NCBI RefSeq assembly: GCF_900104725.1
Contig: NZ_LT629758.1
Coordinates: 496,001 to 560,000, forward strand
Direction: 5' to 3'
DNA length: 64,000 bases
From: Actinoplanes derwentensis
GTDB taxonomy: Bacteria; Actinomycetota; Actinomycetes; Mycobacteriales; Micromonosporaceae
The notes under the pieces were generated by a model. It was not told the DNA's origin. It worked only from the letters and a program-made list of their open reading frames with translations, and ran no database searches. Numbering within the stretch: position 1 is the first letter of the stretch; each line of letters starts with the position of its first letter. This document shows positions 34,235 to 43,395 of the stretch, piece by piece. The translations under genes were made by a program, and so were the position numbers.

Positions 34235-37200
34235 TCAGGGCTGGGCCGGGCCACTCGCCGAGTCGGTTGCCGGTCCGGTCTCCGAGTCGGTCGCCGGGCC
34301 TTCCGGTGCGGCTCCCTGCGCGGCATCTCGCCCGGGGCGAGTCGGCTTCGGGTGGTCGGCGAGAGAAGCCGGGCGCTGAGACCGCCGATCGTAGGGGTGC
34401 TCTCCGGAACCCGCGGTCCACGACGGCCCGCTGTTCGCCTGCCGCTGAGCCCCCCGGCCCTGATCCGGCAGGTGATCGGCGAGCGTCGCCGGCCGGATGG
34501 TCCCGCGCAGCCGATCATCCAGCGTCTCCGGACGCCGCCCCCGCTGATACTCGATCTCGTTCCGGCTCGCCTCCACCGCGGCCGCCTCCACCGCCGTGGT
34601 CTCTGCCGCGGTCGACGCCTCGGTCTCCGGATCCCTGGCGTCACCCGCCGGCCGTGGACGCCCGGCCGCGACATCCTCCAGCGTCTGAGGCCGCCGAGCC
34701 ACAGCCACCGGCTGCTCCTCTTGTTGCTCTACCGGCTGCTCTACCGCCGCGGCTGAGGTCGCGGCACCCACCACTGGCGAAGCGTCAACGCCCGGGCCAT
34801 CCGTGCCTGCCGGAATGTCGGCGCTCGCCAGGGCATCCACGGCCGGACTGTCTACTCCGGTCCAGCCATCCTCATCCACCGTCGACTGCGAGCGGTAGGG
34901 GTGCCCGAAATCCATGGAACTCGCCCCAGCGGCCAGCACCTCATCGAGCGTTTGCGGCCGACGGGCCCCCATCGAGCGATCCGCTGCAGTGGGCACACCC
35001 AAAATGTCCGCGCTCTCCCCGAGGTCCGAGCCGGCCCCAGCGGGTTCGCCGGCGCCGGAAACAGGAACCCCTACGACATCAGCCACGTCACTGACCGTCC
35101 CGGCGGTTTCCACAGCGCTGATCTCCTCGTCATCCACGGCGAAGTCACTCCCGGCGACACCGATTCCGAATTCGTCCGACGGCCCGTTCTCATCACCGCC
35201 ACCAGCCACCTCATCAGCCGAACCACCACCGACCGGCTCTGCCACCGACTCATCCGCGACCGGTACCTCATCCGGAATCCCGTCGCCCGCCTCCGATGCC
35301 GAAGGGGCCGCGTCAGGCTCTACGGCCGGAGCGTCCACATCTGCGGCGTAGGCATCTGTGAACGTCTCCAGGACCGGAACATCCGACACCGGAGCCGATG
35401 CGCTGCCTACCGAGTCGATCTCGGTATCGGGTAGCTCCTGCGGAGAGGCGAACTCCTCACCCACCGGCGTTGCCGTGTTCGCTGGATCTTCCAGCCGCTC
35501 ATCCGAATCGGGTGTCTGCTCACCTGGAACCTGAGAGCCCGCCTCCACGGTGACAGCACCGTCCGGGACGTCATCCACCGGGAGAGGAACACTGTCCGCT
35601 GCCTCGCCGCCAGACGCGCTGTCCACTGAGACGATCGACTCGTCACGCGTCGTCGCGACGAAATCAGCCGACCCGGGCGTGACCTGATCGAGGGTGACCG
35701 GCTCGGATGCGGCCGGTTCGACGGTCCCGGTGTAATCCGTGGCCTCCGGGTCAGCCGCAGTGTCGGAAGCCGGAACGGTCACCGCCTCGGTGTCGGAAGC
35801 TGGTTCCGGTGCCTGCTCGGACTGCGTGTCCGCCGCAGGTTCGAACGCCAGGTTCAGCTCGCTGAAGACCTCTGATTCGCTGCCCGCCACTGGCTCGGTC
35901 ACTGCTGCTGGGACGCTGGCGAACTCGGAATCGTTGGCCAGTGAGAGATCAGCGACTGGTTCCGCTGGTTCGGCCTCGGCCCCCTGAAAGTCGACCGATT
36001 CGAAGTCGGTCAACCGAGAGTCAGCGGGTTCTGACTCAGCACCCTCAGCGGCGCCAACCTCGGATTCGCCAACCTCTGATTCGGCCGGTTCGGACTCGGC
36101 TGGGTCAGAGGTGGTTGGTTCGGCGGTGGCCGGATTTGTCAGCCATTCGTCGAGGGTCTGCGGGCGCCGGGGACTCTCGGGATCCGTGACCATCTCGGTG
36201 GGCTGGTCGGCCTCGGGCGAGGAATCCAGTTCGGAATCGGTGGCAGGCTTGGCGGGAGCGTCAGCCAGCCAGTCGCCGAGGGTTTGCGGCCGACGTGCGG
36301 TAGACGATTCGGCGTAGGGATGCGGGAGCGTCGCCTCCGGTTTTGGAGCGGATCGCGCCGGACCCGACGGCGCGGGCTCGGACCACCAGGCCGGGGGCTC
36401 GACATAAGGCAGCGGCCCCGCACCGGGCGACACCGGAACAACCGGCGACGAAGACGCTTCCTGGTCCTGGTCCTGGTCCTGGTCGCGGTCCTGGGACTGG
36501 GACGGGTCGGCTGGGGGCGTCTCCTGGGATGTGGGGGAGTCTGCCTGCGGGTCTGGTTGAGCGGCTCGGTCGAGCCAGTTGAAGGAGTCGGGCTGGGGGG
36601 CGGTCAGGTTCGCCAACCGCGGATCCGACCGCCAGGCGAACGGGTCAGGAATCGCCGTGCTACTCGCGCTGGACGAGGGCTCGACCGGCGTGGCATCGGC
36701 GACCGGCGTGGCGTCGGCGGTCGGCGTGACTCTTTCGAGTGGTTCGGCCTCGGCGAACGGGGTGGTCTCCGGGAAGGGCACGAACGTCGGTTCCGGCGCG
36801 GAGTCGGCGGCCTCTGGCGCGGCCTCGAACTCGGCGGGTGGCGTCTGTTCCGCTTCGGGGCTGGGTTCCGGGATTGCGGTGGCTTCCGCGCTGAACTCGG
36901 TCGCTGCGGGTTGATCGAGTTCCGCGTACGGCTCGATCTCCGGGAGTGGTTCGAAGGCGGCGTGCGGTTCGATCTCCGGGAGCGGTTCGGTCTCTGGGAG
37001 GAGCGGGGTCTCAGTTGACCAGGCTGGGTCTGAGTCTGGCGAAGAGAAGATGACCGGAGCCGGAGCCGACTCGGGAATGGGAGCGGATTCCGAGGCTGAG
37101 GAAGGGAACTCCGAGGCTGAAGGCTGGAACTCCAGGGCTGGGTGGTCGGAGGGAATCGCTTCCTGGTCCTGGTCTGCGGATTCGGTGGGTGCGAGTTCCG

Positions 37201-40200
37201 CTGAGTCCGGGAGCGGTGTGAAGTCCGGTTCGGGCAACTCGGATGGGGTGTGTGCGTTCTCGGACAGGTAGTCGTCAGCGGACGGCATCTGGTGAACCAC
37301 CGCGTCGCCGGCTTCGTCGCGATCGGCGTTGGCGTCGGGTCGGGGATCGGGGTGGGGGGCCGGGTCGGGGACGAACTCCGCGAAAGCGTTGAGGACGGAT
37401 TCGAGTGCGCTTGCCGGAACGGGCTTGTCGGTGTCCGTGGGGCGGTCGTCGGCGGAGTCGATGGTGTCCGGGCGGTCGGCAGGGACGTCATCGGGGTCGG
37501 CAGGGATGTCATCCGGGGAGATGGCCGCTGGGATGGCTGTCGGGACGGCATCCGGGGAAAGGGTCGAGTCCGGCAGCAGGGGAAGCGACTGGGGTGCGGT
37601 GCTGGCGGAGTCGCTCAGGGACCCAGCGGGCTCGGTGCTGCTGACCGTGACGGTCTCGCCGGGCGTGACGGTGTCGTCGGGCGTCACGGTGTTGTCGGGT
37701 GTGGTGGAGGTGGGGCCGGGCTTGGGGGTGGGGCCGGCCAGTGCGGCTGCCTCGGCCAGCTTGGCGGTCTTGGCCGGCTTGACCGTGGACTGGGTGCCCA
37801 GGGTGGGGAACGCCGGTGTTGTGGTGTCGTTCGCCAGATGGGGAGGCAAACGGAGGATCTGGGTGCTGGCGGGGTCGAGATCGTCCAGGTCCCGGGGGGC
37901 TTCCGGGATCACCGGAGGTCTTGGGTCAGCCCGCACGGTTTCGGCTCCGGCGGCCAAGGTGGCCTCCACCTCGGCCCAGATGGTTTCCGGATCGATCGGT
38001 TCCGGGGCTGCGGTCACGCTTGCCTCTACTTCGGCCCAGATGAGTTGGGTGTTCTCGTCGTCGGCGGAATCCTTCGACGGGATGGCCGGCGCGCCGTCCG
38101 GCGCCGACGGGGAGGAACTCGGCGTGCCGGACACGGCCTCGGCCGGGGTTGGCAGCGAAACCAGCGTGCCGGATGCGGTGTCGGGCAGCGCGACGAAAGG
38201 ATCCGTGGCATCGGGCGGGGCGACGAAAGGATCCGGTGTGTCAGGTGCGGTGTCGGGCGGGACGACGTGAGAACCCGATGTGCTGGATGTGGCCGGATCC
38301 GGCGGGGTCGACTCGGAGGGAATGGAGTCGTCGGGCGGAACCGGGCCGGGCGGGGTGGCAGCGTCGTCGGCTGCGAGGGGGAGAGGGCTCCACGCGGTGA
38401 TCGGGGCGGCGGATGTCGCGGGATCGGCCGGGGACATGGTGAAACCTGCTGGGGACGAGCTAGGTAGCGCCCTGAAGGAGCCCGTGCTTTCCGAAAAGTC
38501 ATCAGGAGCGGAAGCGGCGGCGAGGCCGTCGTCCGGTTCTGATCCGCCGACCGCCTGTGAGGAGACGGAGGAACCAGCGGAGGAAGCGGGTTCAGAGGCG
38601 GCAGGAGCAGCGGCAGCAGAAGCGGCGGCGGGGAGTTTGGGCGTGGCGTAGGGGGCCAGATCGGCGGTGCGGTGGCGGCCGGGGGATCGCGTCTCCGGTG
38701 ACTCTTCGTCACCCGTACCGGCGCTGGGGGTGGACGAAGTGGGCCGGTCCGGTAGCAGGCCGCCGGCATGGGCCATCGCGTCGTTCTTGCCGGAGATGTA
38801 GTTGAGGAAGTCCTCGTATTCCAGGACCACCGGGTCTGTCGCCGGCGCCGGTGTCGGCCCGGACGGCAGTGCGGCCTGAACGGGCTTGCCGGGCAGGGCG
38901 TGGGTGACCAGGGTTCCGTCGATGACGGTGGTGTCGCGCCAGGCGTGCCGGCCGGTGGGTGTCTCCTCTTCGCCGGCGTATTCGGCGAGGCCGGCCTTCT
39001 CCTGGAGGCGCCGCAGCGGGGCGGGGGCCCACCAGGCGGCGTCGCCGAGCAGGCGCAGGACGGCGGGGACCAGGAGGACGCGGACGACTGTGGCGTCCAG
39101 GACCAGGGCGATGATCATGCCGACGCCGATGAACCGCATGGTGGTGACCGACGACAGGGAGAACGCGCCGGTGACGACGATGAGCAGCAGGGCGGCGGCG
39201 CTGATGACCCGGCCGGTGCGGGTCAGGCCGATGGTGACGGCTTCGGTGGTGCTGGCGCCCCGCAGCCGGGCCTCGACCATCCGGGACAGCAGGAACACCT
39301 CGTAGTCGGTGGAGAGACCGAACACGACGGCCGCCATCAGGACGACGATTCCGGCTTCCAAGGGGGTCGGTGTGACGTTGAGCAGGGACGCCCCGTGGCC
39401 TTCCTGGAAGATCCAGACCAGGGCGCCGAAGGTGGCGGTGAGGCTGAGCGCGCTCAGCACCACGGCTTTGACCGGGAGCAGGATCGAGCCGAAGGCCAGG
39501 AACATCAGTACCAGGGTGGCGCCGGCCAGCAGCCCGATCATCAACGGCAGCCGGGCGCCGATGGCGTCGAGGCTGTCGACGTTGCGGGCGGTGGCGCCGC
39601 CGACGAGGATCTCGGTGCCGACGGGTGCGGGCAGGGCGCGCAGCCTGCCGACGGTGTCGCGGGCCTCGTCGCTGAACACGTCGGCGGTCTTGAGGTCGGC
39701 GTTGAGGACGACCACGTCCTTGCCGTTGCCGCCGCTGCCGGTGACCGTCTGGACGCCGGGGACGTTGCCGGCCGCCGTGGTCAGGGCTTCGACGTCGGGC
39801 TGGTCGCCGGTCAGGGAACGGACCACGATCTGGACGCCGTCCGAGCTGAACTGCGGATAGTCGGCTTTGAGGGTCTCGATCGCGACGCGGGACGGATCGC
39901 CGGCGGGCAGTTGGCGTTCGTCGTTCTCGCCGAAGCGGGCGCCCAGGATCGGCAGGGCGAGGAGCAGAAGGACGGCCACGATGGGTACGGCCACCGCTAC
40001 CGGCCGGCTCAGCACCCATCTGGCGAGCCGTTCCCAGCCGGCGTCACCGGCGGCGGCGAAGGGCAGTCGCACCGGGATCTTGTCGACGCGTGGCCCGAGC
40101 ACCGCGAGCAGGGCGGGCAGCAGGGTCAGGGACAGCACCATGGCGAGGAAGACGGCCGCGAGGCCACCGTAGGCGAGGGATTTCAGGAAGCCCTGCGGGA

Positions 40201-41080
40201 ACAGCAGCAGCCCGGCGAGCGCGGTCATCAGCAGGGTGGCGGAGAAGACCACGGTGCGGCCGGCGGTGGCGACGGTGCGTTTGACCGCTTCGGCGGTGTC
40301 GTGGACGGCCTGCTCCTCGCGGAACCGGCCGACCATGAACAGCCCGTAGTCGATGGCCATGCCGAGACCGAGGAGGCTGGCGACGTTGACGGCGAACGAG
40401 TTGACTTCGTGGGTGAGCGCGACGGCGTGCAGGAACCCGAGGGAGCCGAGGACCGCGCAGCCGCCGATCACCACCGGCAGGGACGCCGCGACCAGCGAAC
40501 CGAAGATCACCAGCAGCAGGATCAGCACGATCGGCAGCGAGATCATCTCGGCGATCGCCAGGTCCTGGGTGGACCGTTCGGTGGACGCGTGCCCGAGCGG
40601 GATGCCGCCGGCCAGCTCGACCCGGGCGCCGGGGACCGTGAACGAGTCCTCGATCTCCCCGTACGCCGCCATCTTGTCCGCGTCGTCTTCACCGGCCAGG
40701 GTGATCACCGCGATCGCGCTGGACCGGTCGGCGGACGCGAACGTCTGCTGCTTGTTCGCCCAGTACGAGGTCTGCGCGGTGACCGCGGACTTCGGCAGTG
40801 CCGCGAGACGTTCGGTGATCAGCTTGCCGAGGGCGGCGTCGTCGATGCCGCCACTGTCCGGCGTGTAGATCGCGATGACGTCGCCGGCCTGCCCGTTCGT
40901 CGCCGCGGCCACCACGTCGGCGGCCCGGCCCGACTCACTGTCCGGGTCGTTGTAGCCACCTTCGGTGAGCTGCCCGAACACGCCGAAGCCCCAGCCACCC
41001 GCACCGAGCACCGCGACGAGCGCGATGATGAGTACCGGCCACCGTAAGCGGGCGACCCGCGATCCCCAGCCCGCGAACAC
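34235..41080 (-). CDS. MMPL-family RND transporter with a disordered tail of about 1500 residues
   Basis: 2281 residues from GTG 41080 (AGGGGA about six bases upstream). Residues 1-720 form a complete MMPL exporter: a first helix, an extracellular loop, five helices including LLGLGMAIDYGLFMVGRFREEQ, a second loop and five more helices with GLSTDYEVFLLSRM. MMPL proteins move lipids or siderophores across the envelope by proton force. The rest is an acidic Ser/Pro/Ala/Thr-rich tail with no predicted fold. It has seven RRPQTL(D/E)-like motifs (plus-strand sites near 34360, 34473, 34517, 34680, 34946, 36150 and 36277), four HPY motifs, two IWAEVEA motifs and one STQILRLPP. Relatives usually have tails of 50-250 residues. 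Confidence 0.88.
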   Translation of the reverse strand: MFAGWGSRVARLRWPVLIIALVAVLGAGGWGFGVFGQLTEGGYNDPDSESGRAADVVAAATNGQAGDVIAIYTPDSGGIDDAALGKLITERLAALPKSAVTAQTSYWANKQQTFASADRSSAIAVITLAGEDDADKMAAYGEIEDSFTVPGARVELAGGIPLGHASTERSTQDLAIAEMISLPIVLILLLVIFGSLVAASLPVVIGGCAVLGSLGFLHAVALTHEVNSFAVNVASLLGLGMAIDYGLFMVGRFREEQAVHDTAEAVKRTVATAGRTVVFSATLLMTALAGLLLFPQGFLKSLAYGGLAAVFLAMVLSLTLLPALLAVLGPRVDKIPVRLPFAAAGDAGWERLARWVLSRPVAVAVPIVAVLLLLALPILGARFGENDERQLPAGDPSRVAIETLKADYPQFSSDGVQIVVRSLTGDQPDVEALTTAAGNVPGVQTVTGSGGNGKDVVVLNADLKTADVFSDEARDTVGRLRALPAPVGTEILVGGATARNVDSLDAIGARLPLMIGLLAGATLVLMFLAFGSILLPVKAVVLSALSLTATFGALVWIFQEGHGASLLNVTPTPLEAGIVVLMAAVVFGLSTDYEVFLLSRMVEARLRGASTTEAVTIGLTRTGRVISAAALLLIVVTGAFSLSSVTTMRFIGVGMIIALVLDATVVRVLLVPAVLRLLGDAAWWAPAPLRRLQEKAGLAEYAGEEETPTGRHAWRDTTVIDGTLVTHALPGKPVQAALPSGPTPAPATDPVVLEYEDFLNYISGKNDAMAHAGGLLPDRPTSSTPSAGTGDEESPETRSPGRHRTADLAPYATPKLPAAASAAAAPAASEPASSAGSSVSSQAVGGSEPDDGLAAASAPDDFSESTGSFRALPSSSPAGFTMSPADPATSAAPITAWSPLPLAADDAATPPGPVPPDDSIPSESTPPDPATSSTSGSHVVPPDTAPDTPDPFVAPPDATDPFVALPDTASGTLVSLPTPAEAVSGTPSSSPSAPDGAPAIPSKDSADDENTQLIWAEVEASVTAAPEPIDPETIWAEVEATLAAGAETVRADPRPPVIPEAPRDLDDLDPASTQILRLPPHLANDTTTPAFPTLGTQSTVKPAKTAKLAEAAALAGPTPKPGPTSTTPDNTVTPDDTVTPGETVTVSSTEPAGSLSDSASTAPQSLPLLPDSTLSPDAVPTAIPAAISPDDIPADPDDVPADRPDTIDSADDRPTDTDKPVPASALESVLNAFAEFVPDPAPHPDPRPDANADRDEAGDAVVHQMPSADDYLSENAHTPSELPEPDFTPLPDSAELAPTESADQDQEAIPSDHPALEFQPSASEFPSSASESAPIPESAPAPVIFSSPDSDPAWSTETPLLPETEPLPEIEPHAAFEPLPEIEPYAELDQPAATEFSAEATAIPEPSPEAEQTPPAEFEAAPEAADSAPEPTFVPFPETTPFAEAEPLERVTPTADATPVADATPVEPSSSASSTAIPDPFAWRSDPRLANLTAPQPDSFNWLDRAAQPDPQADSPTSQETPPADPSQSQDRDQDQDQDQEASSSPVVPVSPGAGPLPYVEPPAWWSEPAPSGPARSAPKPEATLPHPYAESSTARRPQTLGDWLADAPAKPATDSELDSSPEADQPTEMVTDPESPRRPQTLDEWLTNPATAEPTTSDPAESEPAESEVGESEVGAAEGAESEPADSRLTDFESVDFQGAEAEPAEPVADLSLANDSEFASVPAAVTEPVAGSESEVFSELNLAFEPAADTQSEQAPEPASDTEAVTVPASDTAADPEATDYTGTVEPAASEPVTLDQVTPGSADFVATTRDESIVSVDSASGGEAADSVPLPVDDVPDGAVTVEAGSQVPGEQTPDSDERLEDPANTATPVGEEFASPQELPDTEIDSVGSASAPVSDVPVLETFTDAYAADVDAPAVEPDAAPSASEAGDGIPDEVPVADESVAEPVGGGSADEVAGGGDENGPSDEFGIGVAGSDFAVDDEEISAVETAGTVSDVADVVGVPVSGAGEPAGAGSDLGESADILGVPTAADRSMGARRPQTLDEVLAAGASSMDFGHPYRSQSTVDEDGWTGVDSPAVDALASADIPAGTDGPGVDASPVVGAATSAAAVEQPVEQQEEQPVAVARRPQTLEDVAAGRPRPAGDARDPETEASTAAETTAVEAAAVEASRNEIEYQRGRRPETLDDRLRGTIRPATLADHLPDQGRGAQRQANSGPSWTAGSGEHPYDRRSQRPASLADHPKPTRPGRDAAQGAAPEGPATDSETGPATDSASGPAQP

Positions 41081-41119
41081 GCGTTCCCCTTTCCCGGTTC
41101 TACGATGAGTCAGCGCAGG

Positions 41120-41857
41120 TCAGCTCAAGGCCGCGGCCTGCAGGGAGACGCCACCGCACGTGCTGTCGAAAGATGCGGCCGTGATCCACTTGACGGAGAT
41201 CTTGCCAGTACCTGAAGCACGGTACGAGATGACGTAGGCCGTCGTCTGCATGGCGGGCCCCTCGACTGTCCAGGAATCGGTGATCGTCGCCGAGGAATCC
41301 ACGTCGGTGGAGAGCCCGACCTCGAGGGTGCCGCGTGCGTTCGTCGCCCCGACGTACAGCCGCAGGGTGTTGCGGCCGGGCCCGGCCGGTGCCGACAGAG
41401 TGAATCCGTTGCCCGCGCCGCACGTGCTGATCCCGCTAGTCACGCTGGAAGTGCCGGTCCAGCGGAACCGTTGCGGGCTGGCGGTGTGCCGGTTGCGGGG
41501 CGCGCTCGGGGTGCCTTCGAGGATGGTGAAGGCGCCGTCGGGTTTGCGTTCGAGCGAGTAGCGGCCGTCCTCGCCCCAGTGCACCCAGTCGATCGTCCCC
41601 TCGGCGGCCAGATCGACGGTGTCGGCGATCGGCACCCGCTCGTAGACGATCGAGTCGATCGGCGCGAGCGACGGTGACGCCGCGACGCTGAGCAGCGGAA
41701 TCGGCACCTGCTCGGTCGGCGCGACCGGTTCGGCCGGTGCCGCCGCCTTCGGGCCGTCGTCGCCGAGCTGGAACAGCACGGCGCTGAAGACCGCCACGGC
41801 CGTCACCCCGGCCACGATCACCACGGCTGGTTCGCGGTACTCCCGCCATCGGAGCAA
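41120..41857 (-). CDS. Membrane-anchored beta-sandwich protein
   Basis: About 245 residues from TTG 41857, four bases after GGAGG; ATG 41905 has no SD but remains possible. One signal-anchor helix (VVIVAGVTAVAVFSAVLFQL) is followed by a short linker and a domain of about 190 residues with TVDLAAEGTIDWVHWGEDG and TLRLYVGATNARGTLEVGL. This beta-sandwich pattern is also seen appended to actinobacterial carbohydrate-active enzymes. Two cysteines flank the domain. It ends 39 bp before the MMPL transporter start on the same strand, so the two probably form an operon and the protein may be an extracytoplasmic partner. Confidence 0.65.
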   Translation of the reverse strand: MLRWREYREPAVVIVAGVTAVAVFSAVLFQLGDDGPKAAAPAEPVAPTEQVPIPLLSVAASPSLAPIDSIVYERVPIADTVDLAAEGTIDWVHWGEDGRYSLERKPDGAFTILEGTPSAPRNRHTASPQRFRWTGTSSVTSGISTCGAGNGFTLSAPAGPGRNTLRLYVGATNARGTLEVGLSTDVDSSATITDSWTVEGPAMQTTAYVISYRASGTGKISVKWITAASFDSTCGGVSLQAAALS

Positions 41858-42055
41858 GGTTCCTCCAGAACGGGTGCGGCGGGCAGGGGCGCTAAACGAT
41901 CTCATCTGCCGGGCCCGGGGTGAAGAGGGGGAGCCGGGTGGGAACGGACGGTGGATCATCCACCTCGGCGATTCGGGGGAGGTTCTTCGCCGTGTTCCGC
42001 CCGATTGCGAGTAGCGTGTCCGGAGTTTCCGACTTGCCGATCCGGGAGTTCGACG

Positions 42056-42592
42056 ATGAGTGACAAGACCATCTCCACCAGCAAGCGGCGTGGCCAGGCG
42101 ATTGCGGGTGTCCTCAGCGGCGTGCTCGTTTTCGCGGTTCTGGTGGCCGTCTTCTTCGTGGTCCGTGACGAGGATGACGAGCCGGTCCCCACGGCGGCCC
42201 CGGCGTCGGTGGCCCCGGCGGGCGAGGCGTCCCTGACCCAGGAACCGCAGATCGCGACCGGCACCGGCACCCTCACCGACCTGGTGATCAAGGAGCTGAT
42301 CCCGGGCACCGGCGCGGTCGTGAAGACCGGGCAGACCGTCAGCGTCAACTACAAGCTGATCGGTTACACCTCCGGCGACGTGATCGACTCGTCGTGGGCG
42401 AACGGCAAGTCCACCCCGACCAGCTTCCCGATCGGGGTCGGCAAGCTGATCCAGGGCTGGGACAAGGGCATCCCCGGCCAGAAGGTCGGCAGCCGGATCC
42501 AGCTGGACGTGCCGGCCGCCCTCGCCTACGGCCCGGAACGCGGCGACCTGCGCTTCGTAGTCGACATCCTGTCGGCCGAAGATGCGGGCTAG
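42056..42592 (+). CDS. Membrane-anchored FKBP-type peptidyl-prolyl isomerase
   Basis: 178 residues, ATG 42056 with GGGAG seven bases upstream. One N-terminal helix (residues about 15-37) anchors the protein. The FKBP domain follows, with GTGAVVKTGQTVSVNYKLIG, FPIGVGKLIQGWDKGIPGQKVG and IQLDVPAALAYG. The Trp and Tyr of the ligand pocket are present, so isomerase activity on exported proteins is likely. Its stop overlaps the yaaA stop on the other strand by three bases. Confidence 0.9.
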   Translation: MSDKTISTSKRRGQAIAGVLSGVLVFAVLVAVFFVVRDEDDEPVPTAAPASVAPAGEASLTQEPQIATGTGTLTDLVIKELIPGTGAVVKTGQTVSVNYKLIGYTSGDVIDSSWANGKSTPTSFPIGVGKLIQGWDKGIPGQKVGSRIQLDVPAALAYGPERGDLRFVVDILSAEDAG

Positions 42593-43386
42593 AGCTCGGT
42601 CACGACCACATCGAGCCGGCGTGGTCCACCGGCCGGGGCGTTCTGTTCCTCGACGGTGAACTTCAGGTCGCGCAGGGCGGTGATCAGGTCGTCCACCGAA
42701 TCCGGCGCGGCCTGCTCGGCGGCCAGCTCGCGTACCAGGCGGCCCTTGGTGGCCTTGTTGAAATGACTGACCACGGACCGTTTCGCCACTCCGCCGACGA
42801 CCCGTTCGTGCAGCACTCGCAGGGCTGCCGCGTTGCCGCCGGGCACCCACATCGCCGCATAGGCGCCGGATCGCAGGTCCAGGACCGGCGTCTGTGCGGT
42901 CACTTCGTCAAGAGCGGGCTTCAAGACCTTCTTCCAGTACGGGGTGAGGCCCCCGATCGGCGCCGGCAGAGTGACACCGACCGCGCATCGGTAGGCCGGA
43001 ATGTGATCCCCGAGCCGGACCACACCCCACAACCCGGAGAACACCACGGCGGTACGATTCAGCCACTGCTGAGCCCCGGTCTGCAGAGTGTCCGGGCCGA
43101 GTGCCTCGTACAACACGCCGGTGTAGATCTGCGAAGCCGGCGCAGCCGGTGCCCCGGCGAGCACCGTGTTGCGGGCCAGTTCCCCCCGCTGACCGTCGCT
43201 GAGCCCCAGCACCTTCAGGCTGTCCGCGATCGACCGCTCACTGGTGCGGGAACAGAGCGCGACCAGCCTGTTGAGCACCCGCGTGCGGGCGGCGGCCAGC
43301 GCCGGCAGCCACAGCGACGACGGGTCGACGGGGGAGCCGGACACGGCCGGGGTCTTACCTTCGGAGGGCGGGAGCAGGATCAGCAC
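42589..43386 (-). CDS. yaaA: YaaA family peroxide-stress protein
   Basis: 265 residues, beginning MLILLPPSEGKTP as all family members do. Further conserved blocks are YTGVLYEAL, VFSGLWGVVRLGDHIPAYR, WVPGGNAAALRVL and SHFNKATKGRLVREL. In E. coli the protein lowers free iron and protects DNA under hydrogen peroxide stress by an unknown mechanism. It lies ten bp downstream of the copper protein on the same strand, so the two may share a transcript. Confidence 0.9.
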   Translation of the reverse strand: MLILLPPSEGKTPAVSGSPVDPSSLWLPALAAARTRVLNRLVALCSRTSERSIADSLKVLGLSDGQRGELARNTVLAGAPAAPASQIYTGVLYEALGPDTLQTGAQQWLNRTAVVFSGLWGVVRLGDHIPAYRCAVGVTLPAPIGGLTPYWKKVLKPALDEVTAQTPVLDLRSGAYAAMWVPGGNAAALRVLHERVVGGVAKRSVVSHFNKATKGRLVRELAAEQAAPDSVDDLITALRDLKFTVEEQNAPAGGPRRLDVVVTEL

Positions 43387-43395
43387 GCGAAAACA

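Noticed and set aside
34946..36290. PASTA- or LPXTG-type cell-wall motifs in the MMPL tail
   Set aside because: The repeats are RRPQTL-like and lie in what should be a cytoplasmic disordered tail. No sortase signal or PASTA fold pattern is present.
38768..41047. Rightward ORF of 759 codons
   Set aside because: It is antisense to the MMPL transporter domain, with Gly/Asp/Gln-rich shadow composition.
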